Below the pieces are notes generated by a model. It was given only the letters and a program-made list of their open reading frames with translations. It was not told the DNA's origin and made no database searches. This document shows positions 36,010-46,945 of a stretch of DNA of 64,000 nucleotides, piece by piece. Position 1 is the stretch's first letter. Every line of letters begins with the position of its first letter. Source of the DNA: Sphagnum compactum (Eukaryota > Bryophyta > Sphagnopsida > Sphagnales); assembly GCA_965153455.1 (NCBI GenBank), contig OZ234502.1, positions 1,219,267-1,283,266 of the forward strand. Reading direction: 5' to 3'. A program made the translations under genes and the position numbers.

Positions 36010-37600
36010 TGTGCTCGAAGCAACAAGATCCAAGAAAGTGGTGGCCACAGAAGAAACTTTCACAGTCACAGTCAAGTAGGCACAGATCTCTATGCTCTAC
36101 ACGAAGTGACAAGGTTTGTTCTTTCTTTTCTTTCCTCCTTTCGTGCCCAATTATCCCACAAGAGAGAACTGGAACCTCAATGACAGAACAAAGAGCCTGG
36201 TGAACAACAAAATGGTTTCACAGACAAATCCAGCAGAGGAAATCAGAGCGAATAGCAGCAGATAATTTAGAACGAAAATGGAAGAGAAACCCTAGGAGAG
36301 GGACAAACCCTAACTAGAAAGAACTGTGGCGATGATGGCTCAGAACATGATGGAACATGACAAAAGCCCGTGTTGTTAAGAGCCAACCTCTTGGCGGTGA
36401 TTACTACTGCATCAACCTCTTTGCGATGATTGCTGCACTTACAGCCGCGACCTAGATCCACAAGAGACAGGGAAGTTTTGCAAAAAGCCACAAACAAAAA
36501 CAGGATTTGTTTCTTTTTTTTTCTTTTTTTTGCATCAAGAAAGAAAAACAAGGGATGAGAACAAAAGAACGCACAAACAACAAACAATCAAACTTTTTTC
36601 GACGAGAGAGATAGAGAGAGCTTTACTAATGGAATAACAAACCCTAGAGTTGCTAATAAACACTGAAGGAATCACCGTCAAATTCTCCGATTCGAAAAAT
36701 CCACAGGCTTTGTTGCAAACGTCCGTAAAAATCTCAGGTAGTACTGCTGAAAACGACGAGCAGGAACCGATAGGACTGACGAAGTCTCGAGGGTTTTGAA
36801 CGATTGGGGGACAGACTCAAAGAGCGAGCGATACGATGTGTTCCTTCGTCTCAAAAAACCAAAACAGAAAGGGAAGGAGAAAAGAAAACAACGCAAGAAA
36901 CAAATCAGGTTTTCGTTCGTGTTTTGATCAAAGATTATTGAGGAAAGCCGCAACAAGTGATTCGCAATTGCATGCAAGTACAAGAACGACAAAACACTAG
37001 AAAGAAGCGAGCACCAGAAAACAAAAGAACCGGATTTGCAAACCAGAGGATTTACAGGAATTAAAGATTTCCAGTACCTTCTTACCACTTCTTCACACAA
37101 ATGTGTACACGGGTACACACAACAGGGAAGACAAACATAACACCAACAACACGAAACAACGGGGGAGAGGACGGGAGGAGAGAGAGAGGGAGAAGAGGAG
37201 GAGAGACAACCCTGACGAAGATAGAGAGGAAGAACCCAAACAAAAAAAAAGGGAGGCGGATCGGAAGGAAAAGAAGAAGGGTTTCGAAAAAAAATAAAAA
37301 AAAATCTGTTTGCATACAAAAAAAAAACAGAAACCAGATAGCAACCACATACACGGACGCGCAGAGAGAGAGAGAGCCACGGAAACAGGGATGGAACGAG
37401 GAAATGTGAAGAAAATTTGCAGCAAAGGGAGCAGAGCATTGGGCATGCAACGAGCAGGAAGAACAGAAGAGAAGGGATGAGATGGGAGGGATGGGGAGGG
37501 GATGATGCTGTGTGCGAGAGAGACGACGACAACTGTGCATCCTCCTTCCTTGCGCAACAAGAGACTGTGTCGCAGCGTTTGACCAGCATTGGTGGCGGTT
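36010..37600 (-). promoter_or_regulatory. Pyrimidine-rich 5' leader / promoter of the F-box gene
   Basis: Read on the - strand this 1.6 kb is strongly C/T-rich (long CTCTCT, TTCTTTTT and CCTCC tracts, especially 36.5-37.5 kb). Because stop codons need purines, several long frames are open here on the - strand in all registers (longest 303 codons, 36678-37589). They are hydrophobic, low-complexity and mutually overlapping, so I read them as composition artefacts of an untranslated leader and promoter. An intron is likely but was not delimited. Confidence 0.45.
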
Positions 37601-37945
37601 ATTAGAAACCGGAACAGACACCCGGAGGCTACCAATACCGTCCCCGGCTCTTGACTCCGCGTGGGACGGCCATCAGTCCCCGGAACGGCACCTGGTGGTT
37701 ATCGAAGCGGTTATTGAGATTCATAACCACGGTTCTCCGAAACTTTCAAAGACCCGATTCCGGTGCGTGAATCACCTAGGTTTGCCCGGTTCCGGTTGTG
37801 GCCCCAGCTAGGCTGTCGCGTACCTGAACCGCCGGTTCTTAATACGGGGGAAAATCAGTTCAGAACCTTTAATTGGAAGCCAGAACTGAAATTGAGACCC
37901 GGCCTCCAGCTAGAACCAGAATCACCTCCAAAACTTCTTTTATAC
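37600..37945. other. GC-rich island with ACCGG/GGTTC motifs
   Basis: About 345 bp of GC- and CpG-rich DNA between the F-box leader and AT-rich flank. It carries scattered ACCGG, CCGGAAC, CCGGTTCC and AGAACC motifs in both orientations. No convincing reading frame. It may be the distal promoter of the F-box gene or an old repeat. Confidence 0.4.
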
Positions 37946-39483
37946 AAGTTAGGTGTTTTTTTTTCTTTAATTTTCAGTTTTTCAAGTTTTTTTTTAGGTG
38001 GGAGGGTAAACTGGCCCATCACCAATCCCCTGCCTATGACCAAACATTTATTTAAATCTTCCTAATATGTGCTTTATTTTGAATGATTCAAAATGTTATG
38101 AGAGTGCTACCTCAAGCTGGAGAAATCATCTTTGAAGTGCAAATGAAAAGGAATAATGAAAAAATAAGCTTTTCAACTTACAAAATGCATTTATTTATTT
38201 ATTTTCTTCTCTTCGAACCCCTCTTACTTTCAAACCTCATAACTTTTTTATTTTTTATTCATTTTAAATGATTTAAAGTGCTATAGGAGAGGCACCTAAA
38301 GTTCTATAAATCATCTTTTGACCTCCAATAGCAACATACAAAGAAGTTTTTGATATTTGGGCCTTTGTAATGTTTGTTGATTTGTTTTTATTGAGTTCTT
38401 AATCCCCTTTACTTTGGGGGGCTGTAACTTCCTCATTTCTAATTTGTTTTCGACTATCATTAGATGCATGAAGAGGAGGCGTTCAAATTTTGTTTGGATA
38501 CCAAAAACAACAGAGCCCTCCCCTTGGATCTGGCCTACCTTGAGCACTTAAATGTTCGATCACTAGCTAGTCTACCCTACAAGTTTTAAGGATGTTCTTG
38601 AATTTCCACTGAAAACCACATATGGGAAGGAACACAAGAAAGGAGAATTAAAGAAAAAACCTATGTCTAGTATAACAAAATGATATTATTGAGTATGTGA
38701 GAACTTTATGGATCTTTGATCATTTAAATTTAATTTTTTTGCACATGAATGCCCAAACTCATGACCTTATTTGTAAATGTAACAAAAAAATTCCACCATT
38801 ACACAAGAAATCAATCGATCCTTTGGTTGGCAATTACATAATTATTTCCTCCACAATGTGCATTCATAATTTGTAAAAGCATTCCTTGTTCCAAAATTGT
38901 ATAGATGCATCATGATCGATAACAACATCATGTGTGTGCCAATGTAATTTTTACCATGCACACAAATGGAGGAGGTGAAATGTCCATAGAGCTTATGGGT
39001 TGATTATCAAGCAAATCATGGCATATTAATCAATATTAGACAACTATTGTATTTTTTTGATTGTTAGATTTAACATCCAAGTGTTGAAGTGAATTATTTT
39101 TGGACAAAAATTCCATTCATCATCCCAAATTAAGGTTTTATAAATTTCCACACGTGATGTTCCCTAGTATTTAAACCATTTTATGCGCAATGCAATGAAC
39201 TTCAACCTCCCAACATTATAGCCAAAGAAAAATATCCTTGAATTTTTCTAACTAACCTATGTTGTGGTTAAAAATTTCAAATCAAATTTGAACTTACCAT
39301 GATCAGTGATTGTCGTGACGTGTAGTGTCGTGACGTACGGTGTTGTAAGGATGTAAATACGTAGTAAATTCTACTAAACAAAAAGACTAAAGCCAGTCAA
39401 AGGTATAAACTAATCAACTAAAAATATATGCATGCACACATATATATACAATGTACAAGGGAGGCTAAGATGAAATTCTCATG
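37946..39483. other. AT-rich intergenic DNA
   Basis: Two diverged copies of a segment with TGAxTxAxAxTG(C/T)TAxxAGAG(T/A)GxxACCT and AAATCATCTTTxA (about 38080-38170 and 38265-38340) suggest an old short duplication. At 39302-39345 GTCGTGACGTGTAGTGTCGTGACGTACGG contains a short tandem. No gene supported. This stretch should contain the 3' LTR of the element at 39.5-47 kb but none was recognised. Confidence 0.45.
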
Positions 39484-39486
39484 TAT

Positions 39487-39494
39487 CCCCCCCC
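39487..39494 (-). other. Putative polypurine tract of the retroelement
   Basis: Eight consecutive G on the - strand, preceded by AGGTCT and followed by ATACA then TG, about 40 nt after the final stop of the integrase-PHD frame. This is where plus-strand priming would start and the 3' LTR should begin. No LTR copy confirms it. Confidence 0.4.
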
Positions 39495-39535
39495 AGACCT
39501 GAGCCGGGAAAAGCGTGGCGTGGTCTGAGTAGGAA

Positions 39536-40789
39536 TCAAGGTGCTGTAGGAGAACATGATGAATAGTACCAATTGCTGGCGGGAACTTGAGTGAGCTCCG
39601 GCTTGAGGCAGAAGAGATGGTATCCACCATTACAGTTATCGCAAAACAGCATCTGATCAGCATCGTCTATCCTCTGACATACCTGACATGGATAATCAAG
39701 TGGAGGAATCCAAGTCGATGTGATGATGGTAGGATCCAAGTTCGGCAGGTGGCAAGGCGCACAATTTTTGGAATGATCTCGAATTGTGCGTCCGTTAGCT
39801 CCTTGCAACTCCAACACACCTGAAGGCCTGATCGCCTTAATCCTCAAGATAGTGCGACCGGAAGAAGTGTCTAAAGTATCATTGGGTTGTCGTTGAAGAT
39901 ACACAAAATCACCAACATCAAATTGTCTCACCTTAGGTTTGTAACTACCACTTCGTGTGTGTGCATATCGTAAAGTGTCTCGATGTTGTGCAATGGACAA
40001 GTTCTCCATGGCCATGGGCATAACCCTCCTAAATAGAACGGCCCTTTCTGCAATGACCTTAGCCCAAGTGGCTGGGGAGTCCAAGTCCACGACCTGGTCC
40101 ATTTGAGCAGCGATGGAAGAGGGTGGAATGGGATGTCTCCCAAAAAGTAGAAAGTAAGGAGAGAAATGAGACAAAGAAGCATGTTTGGACATCCTGTAAC
40201 CCATGGCGATGTAAGGTAGGGCCAGGTCCCAATCCTCTTTGTTCCTAGTGAGGCAAATCTTCCAAAGTCCCTTCTTGCATGTTTGAACCATCCTTTTTGC
40301 AAGGCCATCAACTTGGGGATTATCTCTTGAAGTCCGGCGGTGGTCAATGAGAGCATGGTCAAGTAGGTTTTGGAATTCTCCTCTGAATTCTGATCCTTGA
40401 TTAGTAAGGCACTTAGCACGAGCCCCAAACCTACTTAAGACCTGTTGTAAGAAAGCTTGGCTAGTGATGTGTGATGACTTGTCCGGCAGTGCAACAAGTT
40501 CGACCCACTTTGAAAAATGCTCAATCATAATCATGATGTAGACGTTACCCCTGGAGGTCTGTGGTAATTCTCCAGCTAAATCACATGACCAGCGATAGAA
40601 CATGCCCTGAATAGGTAGTGGAGAAAGAGTGAGCTATCGAGAGGAGAAGGAAGTTCTCACTCTATCACATTGTTCACACCTAGCAATGACGTCTCGAACT
40701 TGAGCATACATACCTCTCCAATGGTAATGAGGAGCGAGAAGGCTATAAGTACGCTTAATTCCAAAGTGTCCAAGCTCCGAGTGTACCTT
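39536..40789 (-). pseudogene. Retroelement integrase with C-terminal PHD finger
   Basis: Same frame after TAG 40790, with one more stop (TAG 40634). The N-terminal HHCC zinc-binding region reads HSELGHFG ... CEQC near 40.78-40.66 kb. The catalytic core has WSCDLAGELPQ with the first Asp; LTNQGSEF, where the second Asp is Asn (AAT); and DGLAKRMVQT, where the catalytic Glu is Lys (AAA). Both changes are single G-to-A steps, so the core is dead. The C-terminus has the GPF/GPY-like barrel region (VRQFDVGDFVYLQRQP) and then a PHD finger near 39.68-39.55 kb: CQVCQ ... FCDNCNGGYHLFC ... NWYYSSC, with one zinc-binding Cys apparently replaced by Tyr. A PHD finger reads histone tails, so it probably steered integration, as chromodomains do in chromoviruses (inference). 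Confidence 0.88.
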
Positions 40790-42829
40790 CTAAATAAGAC
40801 CAAGCCGTTCATGTGGTGGTGGAACCACTCTGTCGCCTTGTGGTAAACATCGGACGAGGTGATTGTCCTTCCATGAGTAGCGTTTGGATCGTTGTTGTAT
40901 GCGATCCCGCTGACTTGATGTAACTTGGGGAGGGTATTCCCCATGCTGAAGAAACCTCAGAGTGTCCAAGTCCTCCCATATATCCAAAATGGGATGCTCA
41001 ACCAGGTTACATTGCAGTAGTGCAAGATAACTAGATGCATAAGATACATGTACAGCCGGAGTCTGGTTGAAGTCTTGCCTAGCTTCTGAGAAATCTTCAA
41101 AGGTAGTGAAGGGTCTCCGCGACATGGTATCCGTGTTCTGATGTGTAATACCAAGTCGGTGAATAACCTTGAACTCATACTCATGAAGTATAAGCGCCCA
41201 ACGAACTAACTTACCAGTAAGCTTGTCATTGGTCATTAACCACTTGATAGGCTGGTGGTCGGTATACAAAGTGAACTCAATGCCATAAAGATAGGGCCTG
41301 AAATGTATGACGACCCATACAATAGCAAGACACTCCCCCTCGTATGAAGAGTAGTTGCTCTCAGCCTTGTTGTTGCTTCGGGATGCATAGGCGATAACAT
41401 ATTCCTTACCATCTTCATCAAGTTGGCCAAGAATAGCACCAATACTAAGAGCACTCCAGTTAGTGTGTAGAATGAAAACCTTGCTGAAATCAGGTCTTCT
41501 CAGAATGGGGAACTCTGAAAGCTTTTCCTTGAGTGTGTTGAAAGCTTCCTGAGCCTCTTCACTCCATGTCCAAGCAACATCCTTCTTTAACAATGCATAG
41601 AAAGGATGAGCAATAGTACTGAAGTCTTGGACATAAATCCTGTAGTAATTACATAGTCCGATGAAGCTCCTCAAAGTGTGAACATCAGTAGGATCGGGCA
41701 TCTCCAAAATGGCTACTACTTTGGCCCAATGAGCCATAATACCATTTGGCAAAATTCTGTGTCCAAGGTAGACTACTGAGGTGACATCAAACTCAAACTT
41801 TTTAGGATGGATCTTCATATTGACTTCGTGGAGCCTCTTGAATAACTCCTCAAGATGAGCCAAGTGCTGCAGGAATCCCTTGCTATGCACTAGGACATCA
41901 TCTATGTAGCATTTCAGGAAATCTGCCCCTTCGAGAACCTGGTCCATGATTCGCTGAAAGAAGACAGGTGCATTCTTCAATCCAAAAGGCATCACAAGCC
42001 ATTCCCACAACTTGTTGCTTCCATGGAATGTCGTTTTCTTGCGATCCTTTGCAACGAACACAATCTGGTTGAAGCCTTGCCTCAAATCCACAATTGTGAA
42101 GATGTTTGAGTCTCCAATGCTATCAAACAGTTCTTCAGGGATGGGCATGGGGTACCTGTCCTGAGGTGTAACCAGGTTCAAAGGCCTATAATCCCCGCAC
42201 ATCTTTTTCTCAGTCCATAATCTAGCTGAATCCTTCTTTGTTGGCATTACTGTAGCGGCTGTGAAATCAGAACTTGATGGCTGAATGAGACCAGCCTCAT
42301 GGAGCTCTTTGCATCTTTCATCTACTGTTTCCCACTCATGTTTGCTCAACCTATGCCTCCTCCGATAGATGGGTGTCTCATCTGTAAGGTCTATAGAGAA
42401 CTGCATGGTCTTACACCTACCTAAGTCTTTCATTGAGAATGCGAACACATTCTCATACTTAATTAGCAAGTCTGTGACCTGGTCTCTCTCCTTCTTGGTG
42501 AACTGGTTCCCCGTAACAAAAGGGTAGTTGGAAACACATGGAATGGAGTTGGAAAGTGTGTTTGAAGAACCTAGTGTATTGGGTTCTCCACTATCCAATT
42601 GCGCAGATTCGTAGAAGGTTGTAATTGTTTCTCCAGAAGCTAATGTACTTCCATGTGTATCAGAAACAACTTGAGTCAAATTACATGGTACCTCCTCCCC
42701 CCCAACACTAAGAGTGAAATGAAGAGTGTTGGAGATAGGCAAGTGTACTTGGTCGGGGTGCCATGTAGTCGCATCGCCAGAGCTGCAAGCTGATTGAGTC
42801 AGTGTTGGTGTTGTGTACATTTGAAAGAG
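40790..42829 (-). pseudogene. Retroelement reverse transcriptase and RNase H
   Basis: Same frame, open for the whole segment. Reverse transcriptase: YRRRHRLSKHEWE near 42.35 kb, the FTIVDLRQGFNQI block near 42.08 kb with the first catalytic Asp, LVMPFGLKNAPVFFQRIMD near 41.98 kb, and the catalytic KCYIDDVLVHSKG near 41.9 kb, all intact. RNase H: FILHTNWSALSIGAILGQ near 41.45 kb has Asn where the first catalytic Asp belongs (AAC, one G-to-A step from GAC), then SYEGECLAIVW and LYTDHQPIKWL are present. Together these would copy element RNA into DNA and remove the template. The segment ends at TAG 40790, just before the integrase zinc-binding region. Confidence 0.92.
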
Positions 42830-43810
42830 TACACAGGTTACCAACAACCATGTAAGGGAGTTCAGGTCCATGCCTCTCCCCAGTAGAGCGTTACGCTCCA
42901 ATCTAGTCACCTTGGTGTGACTAGTAGTGCCAGTTTGGAACCCCATAGCCCTTTCTCTTTCTTCTGGGCTTGGTTCATCCCAAGTGACTGAAGCATGACG
43001 ATACACCAAGCCTGGTCCATCTCCCTGAAAGGCATGTGCTCTAGGGAAGGAGACAAAGGTGGGCCAAGCACCTCTTGGTTTTCCTATTGTGTTCGCAGGA
43101 AACCAAGGAGGTTTCTCTTGCCTTGTAACTGGTTGGCAAAAGCTCTGATCATCCAATATGTGAGAAACCTACAGGTTGTGGTCTCTGATGGTGTATCTCA
43201 GAGCCAACTGCAAAATTGAAAGTGGTGCAAGGTTGGTCCACCAGTTGCGTAGCCGGTGTGCATAGGAACCGCATTGTGCCGCATCGAGTAGGAGCGGCTC
43301 TCCAAGGTAATGTTGGACAAGTGTGTAGTGCTCCTGGACTTTCTCCCTCTGGTCAAGCTGAGAAGGGGTGTTCTCAATTACATAACCAAGCGTAGGGGAA
43401 ATGGATTGAGCCCAGGTGATCAATCGTACCATGTCCGTGAAGAGACCGGATCTTGTGTCACTCAAGCCTTCTCCAAATCCAGCTGCTGAAAATCCTTAAC
43501 ACTCCCAACCTGAAATGATGAGGTCCACGAGGCCAAGTAATTGCATATGTTTTTTCTGAATTAATTGTATGTCAGGGGGCAAGAAAGTGAAACTGGCCTT
43601 CCATGCGGTGGTTGTAAACTGTTGTGGAAATCTGGTTGTGAGCTCCATCATTCGCGATGCTGCCACTTGCCTTGCAATAGGATCAATGTCTACATAGAAA
43701 TACCTCCGAACCACCATCCTTGACTGTAGTAGGGCTTCGAGACCTGTACCAATACCACCAAAGAGCTCTAGTAATGTAATCCCTTCCTTAGGTGGTGTCC
43801 AGGTGATTAG
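42830..43810 (-). pseudogene. C5-cytosine DNA methyltransferase domain inside the retroelement
   Basis: Lies in frame between protease and reverse transcriptase. Motifs in order: I, LLELFGGIGTGLEALL (SAM-binding FGGIGTG); II, YFYVDIDPIA; IV, DLIISGWEC followed by a TAA and GFSAAGFGEGL, where the catalytic Cys is present and the stop occupies the usual Gln position; VI, VIENTPS; VIII, AQCGSYAHRLRNWWTNL; IX/X, PSPEERERAMGF and ERNALLGRGMDLNSLTWLL. The (R)xRxxWxNL shape of motif VIII resembles DNMT3/DRM enzymes, and the order starting at motif I is not the rearranged DRM order. The Pro of the usual PC dipeptide is Glu here. Two internal stops (43496, 43169) break it. Its expected role is transfer of a methyl group to cytosine in DNA, perhaps the element's own copies; that is inference. 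Family assignment rests on the full motif series, without a search. Confidence 0.88.
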
Positions 43811-46033
43811 CTAACGAAGTAATGGCTTAATCGGTTCGCCATGGTTCTCCATGCTTTCAAAACTAGACAAAGCTTTGACCAAGGGCTTGTGGGCTACTTT
43901 GAACCTTTGTAAAACCTCTGGTCCATGTTGAATGTCAGTAGGAACCACCCTCAAGCTTTCAGTAGCTTGAGCGTAAGCTATCTCCTCTTCATCTCCCTCT
44001 ATCCATTCGTGGCTAGCTTGTTGGATGTAAGAAATGGTGTGTGCTTCCTTGAGCATACAATGGTGAGCCATAGGACTATGGTTCCCATGTAAATCAAGGG
44101 GTATGTATCCCAGGTGGTGGCCATCAGTCTCCCAATCCACTCGGTAGTACGCATGTTCGAACCAGTTGTCAATTGTGAAACCTGGTGGAAACAGGGCTTC
44201 TTGCCCAATGAGCACATCGTAACTAGTGGCATTGGTGACTAAACATCTGACCTGTAGGCAAAGCTCCTGATCTGTACCTTCATTGAAATTAAGTGCAATC
44301 AAATCCGAGCTCTCCCCAAGTACCTCCTCTACGCTCCCACTAGCGGTGCGAATTTGCCACATAGATTTTCGTAGTTTGGAGTTGAGCATGCCCATCTTCT
44401 TGGCGAATTGAACTCCAAGAATCACTAGTTGGGCACCTGTATCAAGAAGAACCACTCTGGGTGTATGTCCTCCCACCTGGATTGCTGACTTTGTATTGTC
44501 GACAATGGCAACTCCGGTGGCGATGGAAGTTCTCTCACTAGGCACCACCTTCGGAAATGAGTGAGAGACTTTGTGGAGAGAATGGCTATCCACAACGCCT
44601 TTGCTGAGTAACAAATCCACAAGTGAGGTGTTCTTAACTCCCTTCTGATATGTGAATGTAGAATCCGAGGTAGGAAAGCCCACTAGTTTAGCCATGCTAG
44701 AACTAGTGACTTGATTACGAACGCCATCTGCAACACATGAGCCAATCGAATGTCTCTCCAAGGTGTTGGATGGGACCTCTGTAGCATGTGGATTAGGGAT
44801 TGGTAGAGGACCTGATGTAGTGTTTAGAGTATCCTCCAGTACTGCAATTATGTCCCTGGTGTTTAGCTTCAAATCTTGAAAACTAAACAATGGTGTACTC
44901 ACAAGCTTTTGCACCAATTCATGCATTTGAAGTTGGCATTCCATAAGCTGATCAGTGGGAAATTGTGTATTTTCCTGATGTACATGTATTCCTGCAACGC
45001 GCGAATTTGATGCCCTAACAGCTTGTGGTGTAGTAGTCTCCTCCCCCCTCGCCAACAAGGTGCGTTCTTCTTCCATGTTGAGAGGACAAAAAGATTGTGG
45101 CATGACTGCTCGAGCTCCTCTAGCCCTGGTAATAGGACTTGAACCAGATGCGAGTCCATCAGTCTGAATTACCTGCCTAGTGGCAGAAACTCTGGGTGCC
45201 ACACTAGCTTCTTGTGCTGCGACATAGGAAGGGCAAAAATAAGTAGCAAATTCTGGTGTGAGACTAGAATTGTGTGGAGTGGAAAGAACATACTCCCCAA
45301 CCATTGCATTGTGTGGAAGGCCATAGAACGACCTAGGAGGTCCCTCGCGCGATCCTGAACCTTGTACAGGTTGGGCATGACTAGCTAGTTGGGAGGACTT
45401 GCCTTTTAGATTAGTAAGTTGGGCCCTCAATGATTCGAGTTCATTTTGTAAAGTCTGAACTTGAATTGCATGGGCTTGAAGCACCTCCCTCTTATCAGCA
45501 TTTTGCTCCTTCTTCTTAGCATTCTTGTTGGAATTACCCTTGGTGGGCAAAGCCTGAGTGGAAGGCTGAGGTGCCTTGGCTTTTGGTTGAAGGACAGCGG
45601 AAGATGCTGGCAGATTTTGCTGTTGTAATCGGAGTTGCTTCCGCTCTGGGAACTTGGCAAAACAAACAGATTCCTGATGTCCCTCTTTCCCACAATAATC
45701 ACAAAAGAGATCCTCGGAAGGAATGTTGCACTCATTAGCTTTGTGGGCAGGATTGCCATAGTAGTTGCAAGAAGGTAGGATGGGTGTAGCCGAGTGCACC
45801 GCTTTAGTCCTTGAAAAAGAATGTGATGATCTAGTTGGCACAGCTGGTGTAGGTTGAGGCCTTGAACGTGATGGAGGCCTCATAGTACTGGCCTCATAGT
45901 GTGCATGAGCCAGTTCTAGCTTTTCGGAAATGTTGTACACATCCAGCAAAGTGTACGAGTCTTCAAATTCTGCAAAGACCCGTTGCAAAACCTGCGCGTG
46001 CAGTGTTGGAGTACCTTCCAACGAACGAAGATA
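43811..46033 (-). pseudogene. Retroelement gag C-terminus, zinc knuckles and aspartic protease
   Basis: Continues the same frame. Two knuckle-like motifs lie near 45.75-45.65 kb: CNYYGNPAHKANEC (second Cys replaced by Tyr) and an intact CDYCGKEGHQESVC, the nucleocapsid signature. After a low-complexity Gln/Ser-rich linker, the retropepsin-like protease has its active site VVLLDTGAQLVILG near 44.45 kb and a later DVLIGQEALF near 44.21 kb, the ILG/LIG block of retroviral-type proteases. The catalytic DTG is intact. The segment ends at an in-frame TAG (43811), after which the frame runs directly into the methyltransferase domain. Confidence 0.82.
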
Positions 46034-46096
46034 TCAGTGGGCAGCTTCTAGGTCTGTGATGCTCTGGGCATTCTCTTTGAGTTTAAGAAACCTCCT

Positions 46097-46945
46097 CTAG
46101 AGCATCTTGAGGGTTTCATCCTTCTGCCGCGAGAAAGTGGCGAACAGTAAAAATTTTTCAGAACTTTTGACTGGAAATTCTAGCTCAAGAATTCGAAAGA
46201 ATTCCCCCACTGGATCAACAAAATCTGGCGCATCAGTGGTGGGAGGAATGTTTGCAGTAGCAGCAATGAGTTGTTGAGGAGAAAGGTTTACTGAGGTAGG
46301 TACCGGGTTTGGATTATTCGGCACAGTCCCGTGATGTGCAATTGCAGCTTGCAATGTAGCTTGAGAGGCGGTGGCGATGGCTATGGCATAAGCTAGATTG
46401 GGAGCTTGGGTGACACCCAAAATCCTTACAGAATGTTGCTCGTAGACATCCAATGCCTCATAATGCACATAACGGGCCAATTGTTTAAATGCAAACGCTT
46501 CGGTGTAATAAGCACCATACTTGAACTCCAATTCATAGACCACAGTTGAGAAAAATGTCTTGAACTCCCTCAACAAAATAGTACTTGGCCTTCCGCTGAA
46601 CTTCTCAATTCTCCCAGAGGAACTGCTAACCTCCATGGTGTATATGGGTGTTGAAGTCACAGCTTGCAAGGAAGTATACGGTGATGGTGTCAAAGTAGGT
46701 GCAGCAACAGGCATACCCCACTGATTGACCCCTCCAAATGGGCTTTGATATATTATTGATGTAGTGTAACCTGAACATGAATTCCTAATAGGAGTAATAC
46801 TAGATGACGATGGTGCTGTGGGTGCTTGATGGTATTGTCGTGAAGATTGTGAACTCAAAGATATTGGTTCAAAAGGTTGTGTGTTACTTCGTAACTGATA
46901 CCTTGGCTCTCGATGAATAGTAGTACTTTCATCATCCGACGACAT
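46097..46945 (-). pseudogene. Retroelement gag, N-terminal part
   Basis: First segment of the retroelement frame, 282 codons from ATG 46945 to an in-frame TAG at 46097. It encodes a Ser/Thr/Pro-rich leader and then a helical region typical of a Gypsy gag (for example FSGRPSTILLREFKTFFSTV and AFAFKQLARYVHYEALDVYE), ending in a segment that continues across the stop. The structural Gag would coat the RNA in virus-like particles. A second stop (TGA 46034) follows 20 codons later; the frame then continues without shift, so gag extends into the next entry. Confidence 0.75.

Noticed and set aside
36010-36075. Upstream extension of the F-box protein (22 codons)
   Set aside because: In frame, but its first codon is TTG, not ATG; the ATG at 36009 is the better start.
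36678-37589. 303-codon reading frame on the - strand
   Set aside because: Hydrophobic, low-complexity, overlapped by equally long frames in other registers (37082-37621, 37093-37635); explained by C/T-rich composition of the F-box gene leader.
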